The notes beneath the pieces are model-generated. The model saw only the letters and a program-made list of their open reading frames with translations. It did not search any database and was not told the origin of the DNA. The position numbers were made by a program, and so were the translations under genes. Positions 1 to 6,740 of a stretch of DNA of 26,785 nt are shown here, one piece after another (position 1 is the stretch's first letter; each line of letters starts with the position of its first letter). The stretch is from a virus. The stretch is from IMG/VR virus record IMGVR_UViG_3300032241_003189, positions 1 to 26,785 of that record; one strand, written 5' to 3'.

Positions 1-591
1 GCCGGCTTGAATAATCAAATCCCCAACCGAGTTTGCAATCCGCCCGTTGACCTCCAATGCCACCCACGGATTTGTCGGGTTGGGATTGTTGATTGAAAGC
101 ACACCGGTCAGATTCACATTCGTGCCGGTCGCATTGTCCACGCGGGGGCTGCTGATGGTGATGCTGCCATCACCGTTGGTGACAAAAGTCATGTTGGTGC
201 CGGGAACCAGGCTGGCGAAACCGTTGGTGCCGAAATAAAACAGCGAGCCTTGCGTGAGGCGCGTGGCCACGTTCACCTGGTTGGTGCCATCCGCTGCGTA
301 GATGCTGAACCTCGCCGGCTGGTGAATGCCGGGCAGCGTGAGCAGATAGGTGTTGGGATACAGATTCACCACCGGGTTAGAGCCGGGCCACGGCACCACG
401 GTGTAGCTGCCGGCCCAGACATTCACGCCATCCGTCACCAGATTGTTCGCGGCCGTGAGGTTGAAGGTTTTGCCGTAGCCGGCGCCGCCAAACATGGAGT
501 TGAGCGGAAAATAAACCGGCGTGGTGTTGGTTTGGGCCGGCAGCGCAAGAGCGCCGAGCGCCAGAAGAAAAAGAGTAAAAAGTTTTTTCAT
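1..591 (-). CDS. Secreted Asn/Thr-rich protein, C-terminus outside window
   Basis: An open frame of 197 codons runs from an ATG at 591 to the window edge with no stop, so the gene is truncated on its 3' side. The N-terminus is a clear Sec signal peptide: MKKL, a Leu/Ala core, then an LPA-Q cleavage-like site near residue 19. The mature part is rich in Asn, Thr and Gly with alternating hydrophobic residues (for example NPTNPW, NGDGSITI), suggesting beta structure. It is the last late gene seen, downstream of tail-type genes, where fibres or receptor-binding proteins often lie, but no fibre domain is recognised. The leader has no SD; the start codon follows directly on an AATTGG-type repeat. 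Function unknown. Confidence 0.75.
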   Translation of the reverse strand, partial: MKKLFTLFLLALGALALPAQTNTTPVYFPLNSMFGGAGYGKTFNLTAANNLVTDGVNVWAGSYTVVPWPGSNPVVNLYPNTYLLTLPGIHQPARFSIYAADGTNQVNVATRLTQGSLFYFGTNGFASLVPGTNMTFVTNGDGSITISSPRVDNATGTNVNLTGVLSINNPNPTNPWVALEVNGRIANSVGDLIIQAG

Positions 592-625
592 AAATTGGAG
601 ATGGGCGATGGGAATTGGGAAATCA
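591..625. repeat. AATTGG-type intergenic repeat, copy 1
   Basis: The string of AAATTGG, GATGGG and GAATTGGG units lies in the gap between two late genes and ends in the start codon of the secreted protein downstream. It closely resembles the copy at 19803-19836, which has the same GCGAT-TGGGAATTG core. See the other copies at 3956, 5592, 6046, 17506 and 19803. Confidence 0.6.
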
Positions 626-1057
626 CGCGAGGGTGGAACATTCAAATTTGTAACTCATCGTGATGATCTTGCCGGTGGTGGCCTCGGGGCCGGCCACGAT
701 CTTGGCGCTTTGCAAAATGGCGTTGGCGTAGGTCAACACGGCCGCGTTGCTGCTATCCGGCTGCAGCACCAGCCTGCCGGTCTGCAGCACCAGCGCATCC
801 ACGGTTTTCAGGAACGCTGTCTGCGCGGCGATGCTGGCGAGCTGGCGCACGATGCGGAAACCGACCGCGCGATCCACGTTGCCCAGCGGCGCCTTGTAAA
901 GCGCGCCGCCGCCGAGCGCCGCGGCCGTGGGATCCTTCTGCAGCAGCCCGGCCACGCCCCAGTCTTCCCAATGGAAACCCGCGCGACCGCCCCCGGCGAA
1001 GTTGGTGTCATCGCCGAGGACGGTGTTCACGGTCCCCACAAGGAAGGTGGCAAGCAT
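623..1057 (-). CDS. Hypothetical phage late protein, 144 aa
   Basis: The frame encodes 144 residues from an ATG at 1057, without a signal peptide or membrane segment. The N-terminal half is Gly-rich (FAGGGRAGFHWEDWG). The C-terminal half is Ala/Leu/Val-rich and could form helices, ending in a beta-like IITMSYKFE stretch. It lies 19 bases after the stop of the gene upstream and is read in the same direction as all other late genes, which supports it as real. No SD precedes the start. I do not recognise the family. Its place after the tail tube candidate suggests a tail or virion role, which is only inference. Confidence 0.6.
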   Translation of the reverse strand: MLATFLVGTVNTVLGDDTNFAGGGRAGFHWEDWGVAGLLQKDPTAAALGGGALYKAPLGNVDRAVGFRIVRQLASIAAQTAFLKTVDALVLQTGRLVLQPDSSNAAVLTYANAILQSAKIVAGPEATTGKIITMSYKFECSTLA

Positions 1058-1076
1058 TGGAATTCAGAAGGCAGAA

Positions 1077-1385
1077 TTAAGAAGTCTTGGCCGGAGCCGG
1101 CGCGGCGGCGGGCGCGGCGGGCGCGGCGGGCGCGGGCAGGTTGATGTGGTGCAGCGCGTAGTCCACGGCCGTGCCGAGACCGCCAATGGCGATCTGCAAC
1201 TGGCCGGTGGCCGGCGCGGCCTTCCAGCCGGCGATGATGCCCTGGATGATTTTGACATCACTGGCGATGTCGATGGTCGGCGACGGGGGCGTCGCCGCTA
1301 CGGGCGGCGCGGCGGGCGTCGGCGCTACTTTGGGCAAGCCGGCGGGAGCATCGGCGGCGAGGAGGAAACGAGTTGGTGTTTTCAT
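1077..1385 (-). CDS. Ala/Pro-rich hypothetical late protein, 102 aa
   Basis: A short protein with low-complexity Ala/Pro ends (residues about 14-36 and 84-102) around a more ordinary core with a hydrophobic helix (VKIIQGIIAGW) and an IAIGGLGTAVDYAL segment. The N-terminus MKTPTRFLLAADAP is too weak to call a signal peptide. The leader is the A/C-rich type seen throughout this operon (CAACCGCAAAATAAA before the ATG) with no SD. A spacer of 35 bases separates it from the secreted protein upstream. Similar Ala/Pro-flanked small proteins occur in phage late operons without known role. Family not recognised. Confidence 0.6.
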   Translation of the reverse strand: MKTPTRFLLAADAPAGLPKVAPTPAAPPVAATPPSPTIDIASDVKIIQGIIAGWKAAPATGQLQIAIGGLGTAVDYALHHINLPAPAAPAAPAAAPAPAKTS

Positions 1386-1420
1386 GGCGATTTATTTTGC
1401 GGTTGCGAGTTTCAGTATTT

Positions 1421-1870
1421 TCAATACAGCGAGACGATGTTGGTGACATTGCCGGCGGCGTTGGTGCAGGCATAAGTGCCCCACGGCTGGATGGGCACCG
1501 TGTTGTAATTGGCCGGCAGCGTGATGACCACCGTGGATCCATTTGTGATGCCCGCACCATTGAAGTTGGTGGAGAACGTGTTTTGGATATACAGGTTGGT
1601 GCCGCCCAGCCCGGCCCACTGGTAGCCGTAATTGGCGGTGACGGTGGAGTTGCTCACCACGTTCTGGATGACCAGCGTGCGGGCCGAGAGCAGGCTCGAC
1701 GCCGTGTTGGTGACCGACATGAAGTTGTTCAGCACCGGCGCATTGCTGGAGCCGACCACGGTGATGCCGCCGTAAAATACCTGGGCGGAGGCGGTGTGAA
1801 CGCCCAGCAACGCCAAGCCGACGAGCGCGAGCGAACGGAGCGGACGGAAGAACGAACGGATTTTTTTCAT
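1421..1870 (-). CDS. Secreted Asn/Thr-rich late protein, 149 aa
   Basis: The N-terminus is a textbook Sec signal peptide: basic MKKIRSFFRPLRS, hydrophobic LALVGLALLGV, then TASA-Q as the probable signal peptidase I site near residue 29. The mature region of about 120 residues is rich in Asn, Thr, Ser, Val and Tyr and probably all beta. It shares this style with the products at 1-591 and 6140-6667. The leader contains CATCAACCAAAAATAAAC before the ATG and lacks an SD. It follows the probable tail tube gene, so it is embedded in the structural operon. Export of a product from a phage structural operon is unusual; role unknown. Confidence 0.75.
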   Translation of the reverse strand: MKKIRSFFRPLRSLALVGLALLGVHTASAQVFYGGITVVGSSNAPVLNNFMSVTNTASSLLSARTLVIQNVVSNSTVTANYGYQWAGLGGTNLYIQNTFSTNFNGAGITNGSTVVITLPANYNTVPIQPWGTYACTNAAGNVTNIVSLY

Positions 1871-1920
1871 AATGTGTTTATTTTTGGTTGATGTTTTAAG
1901 GGACGTTTAACGGACATTTT

Positions 1921-2847
1921 TTAGGCCACCACACTGACGGCCGCGGGCACGCCGGCGGCGAAGCCGCGGGTGGTTTCCCACATGGTTTCGTTCACGCGCA
2001 GCGGTTCCGCGCCCCACGCCACACTGTGGCTGGCGAGCGCGGCATTCTTGAGTGTGATGGTGTGGGCGTTGCTGGCGATGACCAGATCCGCCGCGGCCTG
2101 GCTCTGGCGCTGGCCGTGCGGCTGGCTGATCTGCATCTGCGTGTCAATCTGCGCGCCGGTGGGACCGATGGGGATGCATTTGACGCTGCCGACATTCGTT
2201 TTCTCGCCCACGGTGAAATCCACCGTGCCGTAGCCATCGCAGGTGAAGGGCTTGGCATCGAGCTTCCATGCCACGCGGAAACCTTTCTGCGCGTAGATGC
2301 TGCCAAAGCCGCCGATGCCGGTCCACGAAGCCTGGAACCGCGCCTTGGAAAAGTTCGCCCGGCTGAACGCGCCATCCGCGTAGGCGTTGGTGCCGCGCGT
2401 GAAGTAAGCGCCCGCGGCCTCCGGATTCAATCCGTTGCCGAGGATGGCGGTGAACTCCACGGCCGCCGCCCAGAGTTCTTCATCCACGCCCAGGTATAAT
2501 TCGCCCAGCTTGGTGAGCTGCGCGTTGGTGTAGATGATCTGGTCATTGTTGCGGCCCTGCAGCGTGAGCGGCACATCCACGTTGCCGTAAAGGCTGGTGC
2601 CGGGGATGGGATTCAGCGCGTAGCTGGGGAACAGCAGCGGCAGCGCATCCCAGTTGCCGTAAAGCACCAGCGGGATCTTGATGACGAGGTCCGCCTTGAA
2701 GCGGTCATCCACGCCATACATCGAGGAGCCGATGTCGGTCCATTTTGGATCGTGCAGCACCACGATGTCGCTGCGGGTGAACAGGGTGTAGCCCTGGGTT
2801 TGAACGATGGCCGGCGAGCGGCCGAGCTGGTTGCGGAGGATTCCCAT
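1921..2847 (-). CDS. Putative major tail tube-like protein, 308 aa
   Basis: The product is 308 residues with no signal peptide. The C-terminal part (VIASNAHTITLKNAALASHSVAWGAEPLR) resembles the 'new element / outward-facing loop' pattern found at the ends of tail tube and structural proteins in related prophages, as I recall them; no domain is certain. The middle contains a block of beta-like sequence (CDGYGTVDFTVGEKTNVGSVKCIPIGP) typical of virion proteins. It starts three bases after the stop of the 77-aa gene, and the last codons of that gene double as its A/C-rich leader. Position after a tail terminator-like gene fits tail tube. It could instead be another major tail or decoration protein. 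Confidence 0.65.
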   Translation of the reverse strand: MGILRNQLGRSPAIVQTQGYTLFTRSDIVVLHDPKWTDIGSSMYGVDDRFKADLVIKIPLVLYGNWDALPLLFPSYALNPIPGTSLYGNVDVPLTLQGRNNDQIIYTNAQLTKLGELYLGVDEELWAAAVEFTAILGNGLNPEAAGAYFTRGTNAYADGAFSRANFSKARFQASWTGIGGFGSIYAQKGFRVAWKLDAKPFTCDGYGTVDFTVGEKTNVGSVKCIPIGPTGAQIDTQMQISQPHGQRQSQAAADLVIASNAHTITLKNAALASHSVAWGAEPLRVNETMWETTRGFAAGVPAAVSVVA

Positions 2848-2850
2848 AAT

Positions 2851-3084
2851 TTATTTTTTGGTTGGGGGTTGTGGTTTGAGCGCGGCGGGCGGCGCCGGGC
2901 GGTGTTCGATGAAATAATGCAAGCCGAGCGCGTTCAACCGGTCGGCATGTCGCTGCGCTTCCGGCAGCTCGTGCGCGAGCGCGGTGTGGACATCCGGCGA
3001 AATCTCGACGGCGCCATTCTCGGCGTGCGCGGCCACAAAATGCTTTTGGCCTTTCACGAGCGTATGGAGAAAAAATTCCTTCAT
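2851..3084 (-). CDS. Small hypothetical protein, 77 aa
   Basis: The start at 3084 (MKEFFLHTLVKG) overlaps the stop of the upstream gene as ATGA, which indicates translational coupling and fixes the start. A longer frame upstream in the same phase overlaps that gene fully and is rejected. The product reads like a compact alpha/beta domain followed by a Pro/Lys-rich tail (HRPAPPAALKPQPPTKK). It is His-rich in the middle. No family recognised. Tail assembly operons often hold small proteins between terminator and tube genes. Confidence 0.65.
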   Translation of the reverse strand: MKEFFLHTLVKGQKHFVAAHAENGAVEISPDVHTALAHELPEAQRHADRLNALGLHYFIEHRPAPPAALKPQPPTKK

Positions 3085-3851
3085 GCGAAATAGATGCTGG
3101 AGGATTTGCTGCCCAATAAACCGGCGGGCGTATTGAAACCGCGCGCGCGGAACAGGCACGGACCAGCGATGGCCACCGGCGTGGCACCATCCCACTTCGT
3201 CGCGGCCGCGTTGCCGCTCCACGGATGCGAGCCGTCCGTGGTGAACCAGATCTCCGCCGCCTCGAACGGTGTGAACGTGACGCTCATCGGATATTGATTC
3301 ACGCCCGGCGTGCTGCTGACGGCCGTGTTCGGCGTGAGCCCCGGCGAGCTGACCTGCTGGAACAAAACCGGATCCGATTCGTAGGTGTGGAACTTGATCC
3401 GGCACACGCGCAGATTGTCGTCATCATGTTTGGTGAACACGGAAATGGCCTCGCGTTCCGGGATGTTGTCCGTGATGAGGTTCACCGCGGAATAACATTT
3501 CAAAATCTTTTGCGCATACGCGGCCAGCCAGCGGATCGGAATTTGCGGGCCGCGCTGGCCGGCGTTCAGCAAAACATTTTCCACGATGTCCACCATGATG
3601 GGCAAACGCAGCGGACCAAATTCCGTCTCCGGCTGGTCATCAATCAAATCCTCGATCGGCAGCACACAATAACCGAGACCCACCTTGCCATCCGTGCCGG
3701 CGCCGATGGCCTTGCTCACCTTGGTGGCCACCACGCTCACCGGCGCACCCGGCTCGATGCGCACACCCGCGCGCGCACCCATGAGCGGATCCGACTGCAG
3801 GTAGCCAAAGATGTCCGCCTCGATGCGGTCAAAGTTATCCGTGTATTTCAC
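3081..3851 (-). CDS. Tail terminator-like (Mu gp37-like) protein with a C-terminal chitobiase-type beta domain
   Basis: I place the start at GTG 3851 because GGAGGTG sits 5 bases before it; an ATG further upstream at 3893 lies in a repeat and would add 14 unlikely residues. Residues 1 to about 160 (LRLPIMVDIVENVLLNAGQR, QKILKCY, VFTKHDDDNLRVCRIKF) fit the style of Mu gp37-like / tail terminator proteins from related prophages, by recollection. Residues about 168-255 contain IWFTTDGSHPWSG and end LGSKSSSIYF, the pattern of the CHB_HEX_C_1 (chitobiase C-terminal-like) beta-sandwich. That fusion is uncommon and may place a carbohydrate- or surface-exposed module on the virion. Stop overlaps the next start (ATGA). 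Confidence 0.6.
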   Translation of the reverse strand: MKYTDNFDRIEADIFGYLQSDPLMGARAGVRIEPGAPVSVVATKVSKAIGAGTDGKVGLGYCVLPIEDLIDDQPETEFGPLRLPIMVDIVENVLLNAGQRGPQIPIRWLAAYAQKILKCYSAVNLITDNIPEREAISVFTKHDDDNLRVCRIKFHTYESDPVLFQQVSSPGLTPNTAVSSTPGVNQYPMSVTFTPFEAAEIWFTTDGSHPWSGNAAATKWDGATPVAIAGPCLFRARGFNTPAGLLGSKSSSIYFA

Positions 3852-3870
3852 GCGGCACCTCCGGCTGAAT

Positions 3871-3951
3871 TGGCCACAGAGGCACAGAGGCACAGAGCAT
3901 GGCCGGAAATTAAAATTTTCAACCTCTGCGTCTCTGCGCCTCGGTGGCTAA
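3871..3951. repeat. CCAC[AC]GAG inverted repeat, copy A
   Basis: Two arms of about 26 bases face each other: GGCCACAGAGGCACAGAGGC... on the left and ...CTCTGCGCCTCGGTGGCT on the right, with an AT-rich loop between. The arms are built from the hexamer CAC[AC]GAG and its complement, with several transitions between them. It lies between two minus-strand late genes, just upstream of the SD of the tail terminator-like gene. Copies B (17631-17700) and C (25559-25671) share arms and orientation style. Confidence 0.8.
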
Positions 3952-3955
3952 ATCG

Positions 3956-3982
3956 GCGATTGGAAATTGGAAATTGCAAATT
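3956..3982. repeat. AATTGG-type intergenic repeat, copy 2
   Basis: GATTGGAAATTGGAAATTGC in tandem units directly follows the stop of the 230-aa late gene on the minus strand and abuts inverted repeat copy A, so both repeat families are stacked in one gap. Confidence 0.6.
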
Positions 3983-3984
3983 CA

Positions 3985-4677
3985 TCACGCGGCCCCTCCT
4001 TTGATTTTGCGGAGCTGCTGCACTGCGTAATCTTCCGCGCCGGCCGTGGCGCTCTCGCTCCATTCATCCACGCTGGGCAACAGCGTGCGATCCTGCGGTT
4101 GCGTGACGGACGTGGCGAACCAATACATCACCAGCCCGCCGGAAACCGCGCCGGGCTTGACGTAGCTGGAGATGGCCGCGCCCTTGCGCTGATGCGCCTT
4201 CACCACCGTCACGGCCTGCGCATCCACCTGCTTCAAACCGGCGGGACCATTCTTGCCCCAGAACACCACGAGGTTATCCATCTCCCGCGGGCGGACGCCG
4301 TAAGCTTCCGCACGGGCGGGAATGGCCAGATACTTTGCGCCGGGCGTTTTGGTGCCCGGCACGATCGTGACATCACCGAACGCGCGCGTCAGCCCCGGCA
4401 TGTCCGGCCCGCCGAGCGAGATGGTGGCCGTGCGGCCGGAAACTTCCAGCGCATCCGCCGGGTTGATCTTGTCCGCGATGCCGCTCCAGAAATTTGTGCG
4501 CCGGCCGCCGAGCTTGTTGGGATGCTCCAGGCCCCACTTGCGGACGTGCGCGGAAGTATCGCGCACGACGCGGTGCCCGGCCGCGCCGAGCAACGCCGTG
4601 CCGTATTCGACCATTTGCGCCACCTGCTTCAGCGCCGGCGTGGCGGTGTCGCGCACGATGGCAATCTTGACGTTCAC
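3985..4677 (-). CDS. Putative tail completion / virion morphogenesis protein (Mu gpG-like)
   Basis: The GTG start at 4677 has GGAGGTG just upstream and overlaps the previous stop (GTGA), so the start is well supported. The segment HPNKLGGRRTNFW (about residues 52-64) followed by a beta-rich region and KYLAIPARAEAYG is a pattern I recall from virion morphogenesis / gpG-like proteins of Mu-type prophages. In Mu, gpG is a tail completion factor acting at the head-tail joint. Length of 230 is somewhat above Mu gpG. Position between the gpF-like and the terminator-like gene agrees. Family call is by pattern only and could be wrong; a structural role is fairly safe. Confidence 0.6.
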   Translation of the reverse strand: MNVKIAIVRDTATPALKQVAQMVEYGTALLGAAGHRVVRDTSAHVRKWGLEHPNKLGGRRTNFWSGIADKINPADALEVSGRTATISLGGPDMPGLTRAFGDVTIVPGTKTPGAKYLAIPARAEAYGVRPREMDNLVVFWGKNGPAGLKQVDAQAVTVVKAHQRKGAAISSYVKPGAVSGGLVMYWFATSVTQPQDRTLLPSVDEWSESATAGAEDYAVQQLRKIKGGAA

Positions 4678-5591
4678 TTCGTCACCTCCACTTTCACGCG
4701 ATACTTGATATCGCCGGTTTCCATCGCCTTTACAAACGTCTGCAGGATGTCCGCATCAAACCGATCCGCCGGCAGCTTCACTTCATCGGGACCGAATTCG
4801 GTATCCGTGGCCTCGGTGCCGCGCGCATCGCCGCCGAGCTCCTCAAATTCCTTCGCGGAGATTTCCACGCGCCCCATGCCGCTGTTGAACGCATACGGCT
4901 CATAGTCATTGCCGAGCGTGTCGTCATAGCCGCCGGCACCGTCGCCGAGCGCCTGCCACATGGGCGAATCCTTCCGGGCGATCATGCGGCCGGTGTCGTC
5001 AAAAATCTTTTGCGCGTCCTCGTCGCCGGTTTCATCCAGCGCGGCCTGCCAGCGCCCATGCGCGCTGTCCCAGGCATTTTCGGGATCCGACTCCACGCCG
5101 CCCTTGACCTTTTTTTCGCCACGGGGAATTTCCACGGAGGCGACACGGGTGAGTTCCCACGCGGGATATTGTTCGAGCGCGTCCGGCTCGTTGCCCCAGA
5201 TATTTTTCGCCGCGCCCTGCGTCATCATCTGCTGCGTCTTGAAAATCAAATTGAGCCGGTCGGTGGAAAAAATGTCGCGCAAGCTGCCGGCCTCCGCCGG
5301 TTCGGCTTTTTCCCCTGGGAAGCCGGACTCCGGATCGTAGCCCAGCAAATGTCCGAGCTGCTTCATCTTCAACCGCGCCTCCGCGAGGTTGTCCGCACTC
5401 AAACCATCGGTGCGCGAAAGGATGTTGTTGATGGCGGTGCGGAGCGCCTGCACCGCCGCGGCATTGCTCATGCGGGCGCTGAAAAGCGACTGCCGCAGCA
5501 CGTCCGCGCCGAGGTTGCGCAACTCCGCCGAGGTGAGCTGCGTGGGCAGATCACTTTTTTCAGCGAGCAGGAGTTGCGCGAGACTTAACAT
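4674..5591 (-). CDS. Putative minor head / head morphogenesis protein (Mu gpF-like)
   Basis: Residues about 105-150 (DRLNLIFKTQQMMTQGA... QYPAWELTRV) and the late motif PYAFNSGMG match the scheme of the Mu F-like minor head protein family (RLxLIFRTxxxxxxxG ... YPAWELxR ... PPFAFNSGM), recalled from prophages of the same kind. The usual zinc-binding GWGCRC motif is absent. The N-terminal 95 residues are helical. It starts directly after an AATTTGAGATTTG repeat that forms its leader; there is no SD. In Mu the F gene follows the portal gene; here it lies after capsid and connector genes, so the order is shuffled. Confidence 0.6.
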   Translation of the reverse strand: MLSLAQLLLAEKSDLPTQLTSAELRNLGADVLRQSLFSARMSNAAAVQALRTAINNILSRTDGLSADNLAEARLKMKQLGHLLGYDPESGFPGEKAEPAEAGSLRDIFSTDRLNLIFKTQQMMTQGAAKNIWGNEPDALEQYPAWELTRVASVEIPRGEKKVKGGVESDPENAWDSAHGRWQAALDETGDEDAQKIFDDTGRMIARKDSPMWQALGDGAGGYDDTLGNDYEPYAFNSGMGRVEISAKEFEELGGDARGTEATDTEFGPDEVKLPADRFDADILQTFVKAMETGDIKYRVKVEVTK

Positions 5592-5619
5592 ATTTCAAAT
5601 CTCAAATCTCAAATTTCAA
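5592..5619. repeat. AATTTGAGATTTG repeat, copy 3
   Basis: Three units of TTTGAGA / TTTGAAA (read on the minus strand) fill the entire gap between the connector gene and the gpF-like gene and form the latter's leader. Confidence 0.6.
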
Positions 5620-6045
5620 TCAAGTGGTGGACAGACCATCAAAGCCGCGCGTGCGGACATTACGGCCGGGGCGGGCAATGGCCACACCGCCGGGAGATTT
5701 CAATTCACGCTTGGCCACCATCAGAAAATAATCCGTGGCCGCCTTGGCCTCCGGCTGCCGGTTTTCCGCGAGCGACTTGCCGCTGGGCAGCGCATTCAGG
5801 TAGTTCCAGCGGACCAGCGCGATCGCGCGGTTCTTCTCGCCGGTGGGAATCGTGCCCGCGCCCTGCGTATCCACCACGCGGCCGCCCTGGTCGTATGCCT
5901 GCCAGATCTGATCGGCGACCTTCTGGATGATGTCGGCCAGCGCCACGCCCTTGTCATCGCCCTTGGCGGTGTCATAGGCGGCAGTCTCGGAATCGTTGAA
6001 CTGATTCAGCACTTCCGCTTCCGTCAATGGGGTCCAGCCGGTCAT
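5620..6045 (-). CDS. Putative head-tail connector protein (Mu gp36-like)
   Basis: The product is 141 residues, starts MTGWTPLTEAEVLNQF, and has a helical build: an N-terminal 'LTEAEVL' segment, a long helix ADIIQKVADQIWQAY, then IPTGEKNRAIALVRWNYLNALP. This layout (short acidic N-terminus, a helix of residues binding an A-x-x-I/V-R pattern) resembles the gp36-like adaptor proteins of Mu-type phages that connect portal and tail. No motif is definitive. It is preceded by a repeat-derived AT-rich leader and follows the strong hairpin at 6085-6133. The tail of the protein (VAIARPGRNVRTRGF) is basic. Confidence 0.55.
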   Translation of the reverse strand: MTGWTPLTEAEVLNQFNDSETAAYDTAKGDDKGVALADIIQKVADQIWQAYDQGGRVVDTQGAGTIPTGEKNRAIALVRWNYLNALPSGKSLAENRQPEAKAATDYFLMVAKRELKSPGGVAIARPGRNVRTRGFDGLSTT

Positions 6046-6077
6046 AGAAATTTCAAATGGCGAATTTCGAATTGTGA
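6046..6077. repeat. AATTTGAAAT-type repeat, copy 4
   Basis: AATTCGAAATTCGCCATTTG (minus strand) lies directly before the ATG of the connector gene and acts as its leader in place of an SD. Confidence 0.55.
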
Positions 6078-6084
6078 ATAAAGT

Positions 6085-6133
6085 GCCGGCGGCGGGTTGC
6101 GAATGGTGGCCGTCCGCAAGGACCGCCGCCGGC
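6085..6133 (-). terminator. Strong hairpin downstream of the secreted protein gene
   Basis: An 11-bp perfect stem, GCCGGCGGCGG paired with CCGCCGCCGGC, encloses 27 bases that include a smaller GTCC-GCAA-GGAC hairpin. It begins seven bases after the stop of the 175-aa gene. On the minus strand it is followed by ACTTTATTC, a weak T tract, so it could be an intrinsic terminator, a processing site or an attenuator between the capsid and connector modules. Confidence 0.6.
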
Positions 6134-6139
6134 GATGAG

Positions 6140-6667
6140 TTACGGCGTTTGGTTCAGGAACAGGTTGAACGTCTGGCCGGTGAGCGCGCCGTTGGCGCCG
6201 TTGGTCTGGCCAGTGGTCACCACCGTGCTCACCTCCACCGCCGTGGCGCCGTCGAACACGGAGGCCGGGATGTTGGTGGCGTTATACGAGTTGGTGGTGC
6301 CCAGGTTGGCGAGGACCAGGGTTTGCGGCACGGTGACGATGAAATTGGTCTGCGTGGTGTCATAAGCCAATTTCAAGGTGGCCGTGGTGGTGCCCACCAC
6401 GTTTGCGTTGGTGCAAACGGTGTTGCCCCAGAACGTCCAGCCGTGTTGATAGGCCGGGAACAGCCAGACATTGGTGGCGCTATTCAGCGTCAAGGTCTGG
6501 ACATTCGTGAGGCCCACGTTGACCGCCAATGCCTGCACACGGGGTGCCACATAGGTGGTTTGCGCCGAAGCCGGCGTGGTGAACGCCAGCAGCAACGCAA
6601 TGATTAAAAGCACGAGCAAGACGGATTCAACCATCAGGTCGCGCACGATTTTGTAAGCAGTTTTCAT
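6140..6667 (-). CDS. Secreted Asn/Thr-rich protein next to the capsid gene, 175 aa
   Basis: A long hydrophobic N-terminal segment (VLLVLLIIALLLAF, residues about 17-30) is followed by TPASA-QTTY, a probable signal peptidase site near residue 36; a membrane anchor is the alternative if cleavage fails. The mature part is beta-like and rich in Thr, Asn and Val. The gene lies immediately after the major capsid gene and is bracketed by strong hairpins at 6702-6740 and 6085-6133, so it may be transcribed at a level of its own, like a moron. The leader is A/T-rich (CATCGAAATAATAAA) without an SD. Function unknown. Confidence 0.75.
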   Translation of the reverse strand: MKTAYKIVRDLMVESVLLVLLIIALLLAFTTPASAQTTYVAPRVQALAVNVGLTNVQTLTLNSATNVWLFPAYQHGWTFWGNTVCTNANVVGTTTATLKLAYDTTQTNFIVTVPQTLVLANLGTTNSYNATNIPASVFDGATAVEVSTVVTTGQTNGANGALTGQTFNLFLNQTP

Positions 6668-6701
6668 TTTATTATTTCGATGATGTTTTGGTTTTGCGTG
6701 G

Positions 6702-6740
6702 GGCCACCGGGATTGCTCCCGGTGGCCGTCACGCGGTGAC
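6702..6740 (-). terminator. Tandem hairpins directly after the major capsid gene
   Basis: GGCCACCGGGA pairs perfectly with TCCCGGTGGCC (11 bp, 4-base loop; in the minus-strand RNA the loop is GCAA, a GNRA tetraloop). A second small stem, GTCAC-GCG-GTGAC at 6728-6740, touches the capsid stop codon. No T run follows on the minus strand, so this may stabilise the 3' end of the abundant capsid mRNA or reduce downstream transcription rather than end it fully. Confidence 0.65.

Noticed and set aside
3852-3893. ATG start at 3893 for the tail terminator-like gene
   Set aside because: The added 14 residues (MPLCLCGQFS...) are translated from inverted repeat copy A; the GTG at 3851 has a strong SD.
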